From NCBI RefSeq assembly GCF_000429185.2, contig NZ_AUBJ02000001.1, forward strand, positions 5,642,001-5,706,000: a DNA stretch of 64,000 bases, given 5' to 3'. Made by a program: the position numbers and the translations under genes. The stretch comes from Actinoalloteichus caeruleus DSM 43889 (GTDB taxonomy: Bacteria > Actinomycetota > Actinomycetes > Mycobacteriales > Pseudonocardiaceae). The notes under the pieces are model-generated. The model was not told where the DNA came from. It saw nothing but the letters and a program-made list of their open reading frames with translations, and made no database searches. Of this stretch, positions 34,852-43,912 are shown piece after piece. The first letter of the stretch is position 1, and every line of letters begins with the position of its first letter.

Positions 34852-35667
34852 ATGGCGAACTACACCGCCGCCGACGTCAAGCGGCTTCGTGAGCTCACCG
34901 GCTCCGGCATGATGGACTGCAAGAAGGCGCTGGAGGAGTCCGCCGGCGACCTGGAGAAGGCCGTCGAGCTGCTCCGCATCAAGGGCGCCAAGGACGTGGG
35001 CAAGCGTGCCGAGCGCACCACCGCGAACGGCCTGGTCGCCGCCGACGGCGGCGTGCTGGTCGAGCTGAACTCCGAGACGGACTTCGTCGCGAAGAACGCC
35101 GAGTTCCAGGAGCTGGCCGCGAAGGTCGTCCAGGCCGCGAAGGAGACCCGGCCGGCCGACGTCGCCGCGCTGAACGCCGCCTCCGTGGGCGACAAGACCG
35201 TCGCCGACGCCGTGCGGGAGCTCTCCGCCAAGATCGGCGAGAAGCTCGAGGTCTCCAAGGTCGCGGTGTTCGACGGCCAGGTGGCCGTCTACCTGCACCG
35301 TCGGGCCGCCGACCTGCCGCCGGCCGTGGGTGTGCTGGTCGAGTACACCGGGTCGAACGAGGACGCGGCCAAGGCGGCGGCCATGCAGGTCGCGGCGATG
35401 CGCGCCAAGTACCTCACCAGGGACGAGGTGCCCGCCGACATCGTCGCCAACGAGCGGCGCATCGCCGAGGAGACCGCCCGCGAGGAGGGCAAGCCGGAGC
35501 AGGCGCTGCCCAAGATCATCGAGGGTCGGGTCAACGGCTTCTACAAGGACGTCGTCCTGCTGGAGCAGTCCTCGGTCCAGGAGTCCAAGAAGACGGTGAA
35601 GGCGGTGCTCGACGAGGCCGGCGTGACGATCACCCGTTTCGCCCGCTTCGAGGTCGGCGCTTCCTGA
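34852..35667 (+). CDS. tsf: Translation elongation factor Ts
   Basis: The 271-residue nucleotide-exchange factor for EF-Tu. The UBA-like N-terminus ([39 protein letters not shown]), the TDFVAKN motif that contacts EF-Tu, and the duplicated core ([35 protein letters not shown]) are complete. The ATG at 34852 begins the conserved [10 protein letters not shown]. It lies downstream of rpsB as usual and is closed by its own hairpin. Confidence 0.98.
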   Translation: MANYTAADVKRLRELTGSGMMDCKKALEESAGDLEKAVELLRIKGAKDVGKRAERTTANGLVAADGGVLVELNSETDFVAKNAEFQELAAKVVQAAKETRPADVAALNAASVGDKTVADAVRELSAKIGEKLEVSKVAVFDGQVAVYLHRRAADLPPAVGVLVEYTGSNEDAAKAAAMQVAAMRAKYLTRDEVPADIVANERRIAEETAREEGKPEQALPKIIEGRVNGFYKDVVLLEQSSVQESKKTVKAVLDEAGVTITRFARFEVGAS

Positions 35668-35682
35668 CCCGCACCACCCTGG

Positions 35683-35715
35683 GCACGGAACTCCGGAGAA
35701 CCCGGGGTTCCGTGC
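35683..35715 (+). terminator. Terminator downstream of tsf
   Basis: A 14-bp near-perfect stem (GCACGGAACTCCGG pairing with CCGGGGTTCCGTGC, one G-U) around a 5-nt loop, starting 15 nt after the tsf stop. Confidence 0.8.
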
Positions 35716-35771
35716 TCAGCTCTGCCAGGCCCTGGTAACACCCCGTCCAGCCCGTGAGGAGAGTAGGTCCG

Positions 35772-36509
35772 GTGTCCGACCCGCAGATCGACGACGACCA
35801 CCCCGGTTACCGCCGCGTGATGCTCAAGCTCGGCGGTGAGATGTTCGGCGGTGGCGCGGTGGGCGTCGACCCCGACGTGGTCCAGACGGTGGCACGGCAG
35901 ATCACCGAGGTCGTCCGCACCGGTGTCCAGGTCAGCGTCGTGATCGGCGGCGGCAACTTCTTCCGGGGCGCGGAGCTCCAGCAGCGGGGGATGGACCGCG
36001 ACCGGGCCGACTACATGGCGATGCTGGGCACCGTGATGAACTGCCTCGCCCTCCAGGACTTCCTGGAGAAGCAGGGCATCGACACGCGGGTGCAGACGGC
36101 CATCACCATGGGGCAGGTCGCCGAGGCCTACATCCCCCGTCGCGCCGAGCGCCACCTGGAGAAGGGCCGGGTGGTGATCTTCGCCGCCGGCGTCGGGATG
36201 CCGTACTTCTCCACCGACACCGCCGCCGCCCAGCGCGCGTTGGAGATCGGCTGCGAGGTGGTGCTGATGGCCAAGGCCGTCGACGGCGTCTACACGGCGG
36301 ACCCGAAGAAGGACCCGACCGCCACCATGTACCACCACATCACCCACCGTGAGGTGCTGGAGCGTGGTCTGAAGGTCGCGGACGCCACCGCGTTCAGCCT
36401 GTGCATGGACAACAACATGCCGATCCTGGTGTTCAACCTCCTCACGGAGGGCAACATCGCCAGGGCAGTGCGTGGTGAGAAGATCGGCACGCTGGTCTCC
36501 ACCCCCTGA
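35772..36509 (+). CDS. pyrH: Uridylate kinase (UMP kinase)
   Basis: A 245-residue amino-acid-kinase-fold UMP kinase making UDP. Motifs: [108 protein letters not shown]. The GTG at 35772 is chosen because GAGGAG lies 10 nt upstream; an in-frame GTG at 35754 is the alternative. It precedes frr, the conserved order. Confidence 0.97.
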   Translation: MSDPQIDDDHPGYRRVMLKLGGEMFGGGAVGVDPDVVQTVARQITEVVRTGVQVSVVIGGGNFFRGAELQQRGMDRDRADYMAMLGTVMNCLALQDFLEKQGIDTRVQTAITMGQVAEAYIPRRAERHLEKGRVVIFAAGVGMPYFSTDTAAAQRALEIGCEVVLMAKAVDGVYTADPKKDPTATMYHHITHREVLERGLKVADATAFSLCMDNNMPILVFNLLTEGNIARAVRGEKIGTLVSTP

Positions 36510-36559
36510 CGAGCGCGTCCCCTCGGGGGCGTGCTGAGATCTACGAAGAGGCTGTCCCC

Positions 36560-36599
36560 GAGCCCTGTGCGGTCGGGCAGTGGTTGTGAGACAGGGCTC
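36560..36599 (+). promoter_or_regulatory. Inverted repeat between pyrH and frr
   Basis: GAGCCCTGT and ACAGGGCTC form a perfect 9-bp stem with a 22-nt loop, 50 nt after pyrH and 42 nt before frr. It could be a partial terminator, a processing site or a repressor site. Confidence 0.35.
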
Positions 36600-36640
36600 T
36601 GACCAGCATCAGCCAACCGGCGGCAAGCGAAGGAGCAGTC

Positions 36641-37198
36641 GTGATCGACGAGGCCCTCCTCGATGGCGAGGAGAAGATGGAGAAGGCGGTGTCCGTCGCC
36701 AAGGACGAGCTCGCCACCATTCGCACGGGTCGCGCGACCCCGGTGATGTTCAACGGCATCAGCGTCGACTACTACGGTGCGATGACGCCGATCAACCAGG
36801 TCGCCAGCATCAGCATCCCCGAGGCGCGTCTCGCGGTGATCAAGCCCTACGACCCCAGCCAGCTGCGCGTCGTGGAGAAGGCCATCCGGGACTCCGACCT
36901 GGGCGTGAACCCCAGCAACGACGGCACCATCATCCGCGTGGTCATCCCCCAGCTCTCCGAGGAGCGCCGGCGGGACCTGGTGAAGGTCGCCAAGCAGAAG
37001 GGTGAGGACGCCCGCGTCACCATCCGCAACATCCGGCGGAAGGTCAAGGACGAGATCGACCGGATCGTCAAGGACGGCGAGGCCGGCGAGGACGAGGGCT
37101 CCCGCGCGGAGAAGGAACTCCAGAACCTGACCGACAAGTACGTCGCCAGCGTGGATGACCTCGTCAAGCACAAGGAAACCGAGCTGCTGGAGGTATAG
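36641..37198 (+). CDS. frr: Ribosome recycling factor
   Basis: The 185-residue factor that splits post-termination ribosomes with EF-G. Recognisable blocks: [112 protein letters not shown]. The GTG at 36641 has AAGGAG 7 nt upstream. cdsA starts 8 bp after its stop. Confidence 0.98.
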   Translation: MIDEALLDGEEKMEKAVSVAKDELATIRTGRATPVMFNGISVDYYGAMTPINQVASISIPEARLAVIKPYDPSQLRVVEKAIRDSDLGVNPSNDGTIIRVVIPQLSEERRRDLVKVAKQKGEDARVTIRNIRRKVKDEIDRIVKDGEAGEDEGSRAEKELQNLTDKYVASVDDLVKHKETELLEV

Positions 37199-37206
37199 GG
37201 CTCTCC

Positions 37207-38124
37207 ATGATGGCGGCCGGTGACCACGACGCACCTGGTGTTGACGGGGAAACCGGTCACCACCAGCACACATCCACCCCTCCGGGAACGGCGGTGACCG
37301 GGGGGACCGCCTCCCGCGCGGGGAGGAACCTCCCGGCCGCCATCGCGGTCGGGCTGGGACTCGGGGCGTTGCTGCTGGCCGCCCTGCTCTTCTGGCGGCA
37401 CCTGTTCGTGGCCATCGTGGCCGCGGCGGTGGCCGTCTCCACGATGGAGCTGCACCGGACCCTGGGTCGCGCGGCCGGGGTCCGGCTGGCCCTGGCCCCG
37501 CTGCTGGTGGGTGGCCAGGCGATGATCTGGCTCTCCTGGCCGTTCGGCACGGTCGGGGTGCTCGCCTCCTTCGCCTTGACGGTCGTCGCGTGCCTGCTCT
37601 GGCGGTTCCGGGGCGGCGCCGACGGGTACCTCCGGGACACCTCGGCGTCGGTGTTCGTGGCCGCCTACGTCCCGCTCTTCGCCTCCTTCGCGGCGTTGCT
37701 GGTGCTCTCGCCGGACGGCGCGGCCCGCACCATCGCGTTCCTGCTCGCCGTCGTGTGCTCGGACACCGGTGGGTACGTCGCGGGCGTCCTCTTCGGCCGC
37801 CACCCGATGGCCCCGTCGATCAGCCCGAAGAAGTCCTGGGAGGGTTTCGCCGGCTCCCTGCTGGCCGGGGTGGCCGCCGGCGTGGGCAGCTTCGTGTTCC
37901 TGCTGGACGGCGCTTGGTGGCAGGGGGCGATCTTCGGGGCGGCCCTCGTGGTGACCGCGACCACGGGTGACCTGATCGAATCACTGGTCAAACGGGACGT
38001 CGGGGTCAAGGACATGGGCTCCCTGCTCCCCGGGCACGGGGGGATCATGGACCGCATGGACTCCCTGCTGCCCTCCGCTGTCGTCTCCTGGCTGTTGCTC
38101 ACCGTCTTCCTGCCGCTCGCGTGA
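37207..38124 (+). CDS. cdsA: Phosphatidate cytidylyltransferase (CDP-DAG synthase)
   Basis: A 305-residue integral membrane enzyme making CDP-diacylglycerol for phospholipid synthesis. About eight TM helices follow a hydrophilic ~40-residue N-terminus. The signature is complete at the C-terminus: ESLVKRDVGVKDMGSLLPGH then GGIMDRMDS, with DTGGYVAGVLFGRHPMAP and SPKKSWEGF earlier. It is 8 bp after frr, and its stop overlaps the following methyltransferase gene by 4 bp. Confidence 0.96.
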   Translation: MMAAGDHDAPGVDGETGHHQHTSTPPGTAVTGGTASRAGRNLPAAIAVGLGLGALLLAALLFWRHLFVAIVAAAVAVSTMELHRTLGRAAGVRLALAPLLVGGQAMIWLSWPFGTVGVLASFALTVVACLLWRFRGGADGYLRDTSASVFVAAYVPLFASFAALLVLSPDGAARTIAFLLAVVCSDTGGYVAGVLFGRHPMAPSISPKKSWEGFAGSLLAGVAAGVGSFVFLLDGAWWQGAIFGAALVVTATTGDLIESLVKRDVGVKDMGSLLPGHGGIMDRMDSLLPSAVVSWLLLTVFLPLA

Positions 38125-38933
38125 CCGGTCCCGGGCGGCGGCTGCCGGCCCTGTTCCAGGCGGTCACGGGCCTGGCGGGCCGGCGGGAACGGCGGGGAGG
38201 CGGTGTCCTGCCCAGCCCCAACATCTGGAACTGGCCGGATCTCTACGAGGTGGAGAACAGGGCGCAGGACCCCGACGGAGTCCTGTGGGATGCTCTGCGC
38301 GCCGCCAGGGACTGGTCGGGCGCGGACGTGGTGGACGTGGGTTGCGGGGCCGGGTTCCACCTCCCGGTGTTCGCCCGCTCGGCCGCCCGGGTGGTGGGGG
38401 TCGAACCGCACCCCCCGTTGGCCGCCGCGGCCAGGCAGCGGGTGCGCGACCTCCCCGCGGTGACCGTGCACGAGGCCGGTGCCCAGCGGCTGCCGCTGCC
38501 CGACGCGGCCGTCGACCTGGTGCACGCGAGGACCGCCTACTTCTTCGGGCCGGGTTGCGAGCCAGGTCTGGTCGAGGCCGACCGGGTGCTCCGGCCCGGC
38601 GGAACCCTGGCCGTCGTCGATCTGGACGCCACCCGGCACTCCTACGGCCGGTGGATGCGCGCGGACCTGCCCCGCTACGACCCGCTCGCGGCCGAACGGT
38701 TCTTCGTGGAGCGCGGCTTCTCCTGCCAGCGGTTCGACGTGGACTGGCGCTTCGACGATCGGCGGAGCCTGGAGTCGGTGCTGGGCATCGAGTTCTCCCC
38801 CGAGATCGCGGCGCGGGCCGCCGCGGAGGTGCCGGGACTGTCGTTCCGCGTCGGGTACCGGGTGCACGTGCGGCACAAGCCCAGGGGCCCGGTGCTGCCG
38901 AACGGGGCCACCGCCCGGGACGACCCGCGCTGA
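38121..38933 (+). CDS. Class I SAM-dependent methyltransferase
   Basis: A 270-residue methyltransferase of the UbiE/MenG-like Methyltransf_11 type. Motif I is VVDVGCGAGFHLP (~residues 68-80), the acidic loop VVGVEPHPPLA, and later AVDLVHARTAYFFGPG and VLRPGGTLAVVDLD. The N-terminus up to ~residue 30 is variable and includes NIWNWPDLYEVENRA, typical of a subgroup found beside cdsA in actinobacteria. The GTG start overlaps the cdsA stop as GTGA, so it is translationally coupled. The substrate is unknown; a lipid or quinone is possible from context only. Confidence 0.9.
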   Translation: MTGPGRRLPALFQAVTGLAGRRERRGGGVLPSPNIWNWPDLYEVENRAQDPDGVLWDALRAARDWSGADVVDVGCGAGFHLPVFARSAARVVGVEPHPPLAAAARQRVRDLPAVTVHEAGAQRLPLPDAAVDLVHARTAYFFGPGCEPGLVEADRVLRPGGTLAVVDLDATRHSYGRWMRADLPRYDPLAAERFFVERGFSCQRFDVDWRFDDRRSLESVLGIEFSPEIAARAAAEVPGLSFRVGYRVHVRHKPRGPVLPNGATARDDPR

Positions 38934-38963
38934 GCTCAGGCCCCCGGGTGGCCGTCCTCCCGG

Positions 38964-40055
38964 TCAGGGCGAGGTGACCAGCCGCAGGTGGGGCCGTGGG
39001 TCGGGGATCCCCAGCAGCCGCCGGATGATCGCTGGGGTGACCTCGATCCGCGCGGCCAGCTCCGCCAGCCCCACCCCCTGGTCCGCCGCCATCTCGGTGG
39101 CCGTCCGGAGCAGTGTCGGCTCCTCCCCGGGGAAGACCTCGCTGACCGGTTCGTCGGTGCGGAGGCCGAGACGGGACAGCTCGACCATCACCTCGCGGTA
39201 GGTCGTGTCGGAGTAGAAACCCAGGGTGCGCCCCCGCACGGCGAGTGCCGCCATCGACACCCCGTACCGGTGGCCGAGGTCGCGGAGCGACGCTGGTTCC
39301 GGTTCCACCGGCAGGAGGTCACCGATCTCCGTCGCCGGCATCAACAACTCCGCGGCGAAGGCGTTCGCCTCCGCCTCGTGCCGGGGGTTGCCGGGTGCCG
39401 GTTCGGGGTGCAGCAGCAGGTGGCCCAGTTCGTGCGCCACGGAGAACCGCTGGCGCAGCGGGTTCCCCCGATCGGTGAGCGCGATGATCGGGCGTCCACC
39501 CTTCGCCGAGGAGAACGCGTCGATGTTCTTGTTGTCGGGAATGACCAGCCGGGCGACGGCGACGCCCCGGGCCTCCAGGGTGCGCACCAGGTGCGGGACG
39601 GGCCCCGAGGGGACGTCCCAGCCTCGGCGCACCGCCCGGGCGGCCCGGGCCGGGTCACTCCCGGTGGCGGCCGGCGCCAGGTCCGCCACCGGCAGTTCGA
39701 TGAGGTCCTCCAACCTGGACAGGACCTCCCACAGCAGTTCCACCTGCGCGAGGGCCTGGAGGCGCTGGGTGGCCGTGGTGGCCCGCAACGAGCGGAAGTG
39801 CGCGTTGGTGGTGTCCAGCCTCAGCTGGGGACGACCGGCCGCGAAGAACCCGACGGGCAGCTCCATCACCTGGGCGCAGCGGGAGAGCACGGTCACGTCG
39901 GGTCGTGACTGGCCGAGTTCGAACCGGGAGAGCAGCGCGGCCGGCCGGCCTATCCACTCCGCCAGCTCGCGCTTGCTCAACCCGAGAAGCCGCCTGGCCA
40001 TCGTCAACCTGGCCGGGTCGAAGGCCCGCGCGGCCGCGAACGCACCCGTGGTCAC
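38964..40055 (-). CDS. XRE HTH plus ImmA/IrrE-type metallopeptidase
   Basis: A 363-residue two-domain protein. Residues ~15-70 are an XRE helix-turn-helix (TMARRLLGLSKRELAEWIGR, ALLSRFELGQSRPDV). Residues ~170-260 are a COG2856 peptidase with the zinc motif RFSVAHELGHLLLHP (HExxH) and third-ligand region HEAEANAFAAELLMP. A further C-terminal region (EEPTLLRTATEMAADQGVGL, AARIEVTPAIIRRLLGI) may be another small HTH. ImmA/IrrE proteins cleave repressors to derepress mobile elements or stress genes, and many serve as antitoxin-like partners. The GTG at 40055 has CAGGAG 6 nt upstream. It lies downstream of an unknown 236-residue gene on the same strand and is inserted in an otherwise conserved cdsA-rlmN neighbourhood. 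Confidence 0.92.
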   Translation of the reverse strand: MTTGAFAAARAFDPARLTMARRLLGLSKRELAEWIGRPAALLSRFELGQSRPDVTVLSRCAQVMELPVGFFAAGRPQLRLDTTNAHFRSLRATTATQRLQALAQVELLWEVLSRLEDLIELPVADLAPAATGSDPARAARAVRRGWDVPSGPVPHLVRTLEARGVAVARLVIPDNKNIDAFSSAKGGRPIIALTDRGNPLRQRFSVAHELGHLLLHPEPAPGNPRHEAEANAFAAELLMPATEIGDLLPVEPEPASLRDLGHRYGVSMAALAVRGRTLGFYSDTTYREVMVELSRLGLRTDEPVSEVFPGEEPTLLRTATEMAADQGVGLAELAARIEVTPAIIRRLLGIPDPRPHLRLVTSP

Positions 40056-40141
40056 TGCGATCTCCTGGTTCGTCGGCCTGCCACTGCCGTGGTCGGTACC
40101 TGGTCGGCGCGCGAGCGCCCCGCGAGGGGTGACGCCGCCGA

Positions 40142-40175
40142 CGGGCACCTGAGAATCTTGCCGACAGACATTCTT
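40142..40175. promoter_or_regulatory. Possible operator/promoter ahead of the XRE-ImmA gene
   Basis: The gap between the two genes contains AGAATCTTG at 40152-40160 and the inverted arm ACATTCT ending near 40174, i.e. AGAAT...ATTCT spaced by 13 nt. It is AT-richer than its surroundings and could bind the XRE domain. Weak evidence only. Confidence 0.3.
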
Positions 40176-40218
40176 TCCCCACCGGCCGGGTGGGGCCACC
40201 GGAGATCACCCGGGGTGG

Positions 40219-40929
40219 TCAGGTACCGGAGGTGCCCTCCTGGGGGCGCGCCCGGTGCCGCAGGGGCAGTTCGGGCAGGTCGTGCGGATTCCAACCGGTG
40301 GTCCCGGTGGGTGCCGGCCGCGCGGTCAGCGGGCCCCCGAGGCCGGCGGTCCGCGCGTAGCCCCTGGTGAACGACGTCAGCGGCCACAGCCAACTCCACC
40401 GGATCCGGTAGTCGCGGTCCGCGCTGCCCTGGCCGACCCACGCGCCGGACAGCCCCGCCGCCTCGCTGCCGGTCCACGGGAGGAACAGGAGATCGCGGCC
40501 GCCGGTGATCGCGTGGTTGGCGGGGAACAGCCCCGGCGGTTCCTCCGGCGGCCGCACGAGCCGACGTTGGAGTTCGGTGTCGTCGAGGACCGAGGTCAGC
40601 GGCGAACCGGTCTTCGCCCGGTACTGGTAGAGGGCGCAGTTCCCGATGCCGATCGTCATGGACTGGAAAGCGGGGTTGACACGGGCGTCGGGCAGCCCGC
40701 TCGCGGTGGCGAGCAGGTACTGGTACCGGTCGGTGCCGAAGCTCCAGCCGTTGGCCCACGAGCCCCGCGCGGACCTGCGCCGGACGCGTTGGAGCTCGGC
40801 CGCGGCGCTGTGCGCCAGGGCCAACCAGTCCAGCAGGTGGCCTGCCACCGCCGCGGACCGCGTCTCGCCGACGAGGCGGTCGAAGTGGGGGTCACCGATC
40901 GGTTCGAACCTGTCGTCCTCGGGAAGCAC
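40219..40929 (-). CDS. Unknown 236-residue protein paired with XRE-ImmA
   Basis: No family is confidently recognised. The N-terminal ~60 residues are helical (FDRLVGETRSAAVAGHLLDW), then WANGWSFGTDRYQYLLATA and MTIGIGNCALYQYRAKTG, then FLPWTGSEAAGLSGAWVGQG and IRWSWLWPLTS. It is a soluble aromatic-rich protein, no signal peptide or TM helix. I have a general impression that similar proteins sit next to ImmA/IrrE genes elsewhere, which would fit a toxin/effector-antitoxin pair, but cannot verify it. The GTG at 40929 is supported by GAGGAG 6 nt upstream. The C-terminal ~45 residues look disordered. It is the first gene of the pair; 163 bp separate it from the XRE-ImmA gene. Confidence 0.78.
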   Translation of the reverse strand: MLPEDDRFEPIGDPHFDRLVGETRSAAVAGHLLDWLALAHSAAAELQRVRRRSARGSWANGWSFGTDRYQYLLATASGLPDARVNPAFQSMTIGIGNCALYQYRAKTGSPLTSVLDDTELQRRLVRPPEEPPGLFPANHAITGGRDLLFLPWTGSEAAGLSGAWVGQGSADRDYRIRWSWLWPLTSFTRGYARTAGLGGPLTARPAPTGTTGWNPHDLPELPLRHRARPQEGTSGT

Positions 40930-41106
40930 CGCTGCTCCTCACCGCCCAGGGGCTGTTCGTCCTGCGGTGACCTTGCTACCGCCAGGCACCGACAGTGACG
41001 CGTACCGACCGCGCGGCCGACGGGGACACCGGTGGTGACGCCGAGGGCGCCAACAGGAGGGACGCCGCACGGGGCCGGCAGGAGGCCGTGGGACACTGGT
41101 CGCGCC

Positions 41107-42213
41107 ATGACTGCACTTCCCCTGGTGTTCGACGCCCCCCGCCGTGGGCTTCCGCCCCGCCACCTCGCCGACCTCTCCCCTGAGGATCGCCGGTCGGCGG
41201 TCGCCGAGCTCGGCGAGAAGGCGTTCCGCGCCACACAGCTGTCCCACCACTACTTCGGCCGGCTCAGCGTGGATCCCGAGTCGATGACCGACATCCCCTC
41301 GGCGACGAGGGACCGGCTCGTGGAATCCCTCCTGCCGACGCTGTTCACGCAGGTCAGGGAGGTGACCACCGACAACGGCACGACGAGGAAGACCTTGTGG
41401 CGGGCGCACGACGGCACCCTCGTGGAGAGCGTGCTGATGCGCTACGACGACCGGGCCACCGTCTGCGTGTCCAGCCAGGCCGGGTGCGGGATGGCCTGCC
41501 CGTTCTGCGCCACCGGCCAGGGTGGGCTCCAGCGGAACATGTCCACGGCCGAGATCGTCGACCAGGTGCGGTCGGCCGCCGCCGCCATGCGCGACGGCCT
41601 GCTCCCCGGCGGAGCGGGCCGGTTGTCCAACGTCGTGTTCATGGGCATGGGCGAGCCGTTGGCGAACTACAAGCGGGTGGTGGCCGCCGTCCGCCGGCTC
41701 TGCGAGCCGGCGCCCGCCGGTCTCGGGCTCTCGCAGCGTTCGATCACCGTGTCGACGGTCGGGCTGGCTCCCGCCATCCGGAAGCTGGCGGACGAGGACC
41801 TCCAGGTCACGCTCGCGGTGTCCCTGCACACCCCGGACGACGAGCTGCGGGACACCCTCGTGCCGGTCAACACGCGCTGGAGCGTGGACGAGGTGCTGCG
41901 GGCGGCCCGGTACTACGCCGACCGGACCGGTCGCCGCGTGTCGATCGAGTACGCGCTCATCCGGGACGTCAACGACCACCCGTGGCGGGCCGACCTGCTG
42001 GGCAGGCTGTTGCGCCAGCACCTGGGCCATCTGGCCCACGTCAACCTGATCCCCCTGAACCCGACGCCGGGCAGCGAGTGGGACGCCAGCCCCAAACCGG
42101 TGGAGCGCGAGTTCGTCCGGCGGGTGCGCGAGGCCGGGGTGAGCTGCACGGTGCGCGACACCAGGGGGCAGGAGATCGCCGCCGCCTGCGGCCAACTCGC
42201 GGCCCAGGAGTAG
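41107..42213 (+). CDS. rlmN: 23S rRNA (A2503-C2)/tRNA (A37-C2) methyltransferase RlmN
   Basis: A 368-residue radical-SAM methyltransferase. The 4Fe-4S motif CxxxCxxC is in [20 protein letters not shown], followed by [55 protein letters not shown], and the second catalytic Cys region [20 protein letters not shown]. The N-terminal accessory domain ([17 protein letters not shown]) is complete. The ATG at 41107 begins the conserved protein; the longer frame from 41032 is unsupported. It ends in a very strong terminator 220 bp downstream. Confidence 0.97.
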   Translation: MTALPLVFDAPRRGLPPRHLADLSPEDRRSAVAELGEKAFRATQLSHHYFGRLSVDPESMTDIPSATRDRLVESLLPTLFTQVREVTTDNGTTRKTLWRAHDGTLVESVLMRYDDRATVCVSSQAGCGMACPFCATGQGGLQRNMSTAEIVDQVRSAAAAMRDGLLPGGAGRLSNVVFMGMGEPLANYKRVVAAVRRLCEPAPAGLGLSQRSITVSTVGLAPAIRKLADEDLQVTLAVSLHTPDDELRDTLVPVNTRWSVDEVLRAARYYADRTGRRVSIEYALIRDVNDHPWRADLLGRLLRQHLGHLAHVNLIPLNPTPGSEWDASPKPVEREFVRRVREAGVSCTVRDTRGQEIAAACGQLAAQE

Positions 42214-42435
42214 CCACCCCACCCACTGGTGAGGCGAGGCGATCCGCCCGCCGGGCGCGAGCCGTGGCCACAGGGGTGAGGGGCTCCGCCCTCCGGGTGC
42301 GCCCGCGCCGCGATCGCCGGGCGTGGGCGCCAGCCCACCCCGTCGGCCGTCGTGGATGGTGGTCGGGCGGGCCAGGCCCGCCCCGGCATCGGTTGTCTCC
42401 GCTCGGCCCGAGGGCGGGACCGGGCCGGAGGACCC

Positions 42436-42479
42436 GGCCGTGTCCGCGCCCCCACCCCGTCCGGGGCGCGGACACGGCC
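42436..42479. terminator. Strong hairpin terminator between rlmN and carbonic anhydrase
   Basis: A perfect 17-bp stem (GGCCGTGTCCGCGCCCC and complement) with a 10-nt loop between convergent genes. It can stop transcription from both sides. The rest of the 42214-42609 gap holds no recognised gene. Confidence 0.9.
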
Positions 42480-42609
42480 ATGACCTGCCGCACGACGCGG
42501 GCGCCGCGCGAACGAGGCTTCTCCGCGCGCGGTACCCCGGAGGGACCCCTGGGGACACCCGCCGGTCATGCCGGATGGCACCAGGCCCTGATCCGCCGGC
42601 GGCTCGGGC

Positions 42610-43101
42610 TCAGTCCACCTCGTGCAGGAGACCGGTGTCCACGTCGACGACGAAGCCTCGGATCGAGTGGGCGTGCCGGATGAAGGGGCTGCGCTTGATG
42701 CGTTCCTTGCTCTCGTGCACGTCGACCGACTCGTCCTCGAAGCACTCCACCGACCATTCGGGGGTGACGCCGACCTCCTGCCGCATCTGGGCCTTGAACT
42801 CGGCGTCGGTGAAGGTCCGCAGCCCGCAGCGGGTGTGGTGCAGCAGGATGATGTGCTCGGTGCCCAGCCGCCACTGGCTGATCGCGAGGGACCGGATCAC
42901 GTCGTCGGTGATGACGCCCCCGGCGTTGCGGATGATGTGCGCCTCGCCGACGCGCAGCCCGAGCAGTTGGAAGACGTCCATCCGCGAGTCCATGCACGCC
43001 ACCACCGCCAACTTGCTGGCGGGTTCGGTGGGCAGGTCGGCGCACGAGATGGGGTGAGCGGCGTTGTGGTGCACCAGCCGCTGCGTGATGGACATGGACA
43101 T
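42610..43101 (-). CDS. Beta-class carbonic anhydrase
   Basis: A 163-residue beta-carbonic anhydrase interconverting CO2 and bicarbonate. Zinc ligands are Cys in VVACMDSRMDVFQ (with the Asp-Arg dyad), and His and Cys in ILLHHTRCGLRTF; IIRNAGGVITDDVIRSLAIS is the conserved strand. The protein is near the short actinobacterial form. The ATG at 43101 (or 43095) follows a G-rich site; a longer frame to 43182 would add a non-conserved leader. Single gene, terminated by the shared hairpin. Confidence 0.95.
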   Translation of the reverse strand: MSMSITQRLVHHNAAHPISCADLPTEPASKLAVVACMDSRMDVFQLLGLRVGEAHIIRNAGGVITDDVIRSLAISQWRLGTEHIILLHHTRCGLRTFTDAEFKAQMRQEVGVTPEWSVECFEDESVDVHESKERIKRSPFIRHAHSIRGFVVDVDTGLLHEVD

Positions 43102-43343
43102 GGGAAACCCCCGGCCTGGTGTCTGCTCGACCGTCGGAACGGCCGGCGCGATGTCGGGAAGACCGGCGTCCGCGATAATCACCGGTGACAGGTCTGGCGC
43201 GGCGCCGCCCGGTACCGGGGTGCCGCACTGGAGGCAGTGAATCGGGTGTCACCGCGTTGAGGCAAGGAACATCACTGGGAAGTGTGACAACGGTGCGTGG
43301 GTGTGACAGGGAGATGGACCCCGGGGCGAACCCCGGGGACCCC

Positions 43344-43628
43344 TCAGTTACGCCACGGTGTCCGGCGGCGCGTCTGGTCCCAGATCAGGAACCCGATCAT
43401 GCCGAGCCCGATCCCGATCAGCCAGATGGTCTCGACGTGACCTTCGTGGTTGCCGATCAGCATCAGGAACATGATGGCCGCGACGGCCCAGCCGGCGACG
43501 CGGCGGCCGCGCGGCCACTCGCCGTGCCAGCCCCACTCCGCCGACGGCTCGTCCCGGGGATCCACCACGTCACCGCCGGAATACCTGTCCACAGCGGCGT
43601 TGGTCCTCGACGGCTGCTCAGCGGACAC
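43344..43628 (-). CDS. DUF2631 membrane protein
   Basis: A 94-residue actinobacteria-specific protein. A soluble N-terminus (DEPSAEWGWHGEWPRGRRVA) precedes two TM helices (AGWAVAAIMFLMLIGNHEGH and VETIWLIGIGLGMIGFLIWD). This matches DUF2631 in length and motif. The GTG at 43628 has GGAGG about 5 nt upstream. Function unknown; the equivalent mycobacterial gene lies near dxr, as here. Confidence 0.9.
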   Translation of the reverse strand: MSAEQPSRTNAAVDRYSGGDVVDPRDEPSAEWGWHGEWPRGRRVAGWAVAAIMFLMLIGNHEGHVETIWLIGIGLGMIGFLIWDQTRRRTPWRN

Positions 43629-43912
43629 GATCCCTCCAGCACGGGCTCATCACGTAGCTTGCCGACCTATCCTCGCACACGGTCCCCCGTCGGTGCCCTG
43701 GCGGCCGCGCCGGACCACCGGGTGCGCGAAGCGGCACCCTCGCCCGTCGACCTCGGTCGTGGGGGCCGCACCCGGGCGGCACCGCCCTCCCGGCGCCGCG
43801 CCCCGCCGACTCGGGTCCGGCCACCCGTGCGGGGGATCACCGCCTAGGCTGTCCGCCGCGGCGCGGCCCGCGTCAACCCCATCCACCCCAGACGCCCTCC
43901 CGGAGGTGAGCC

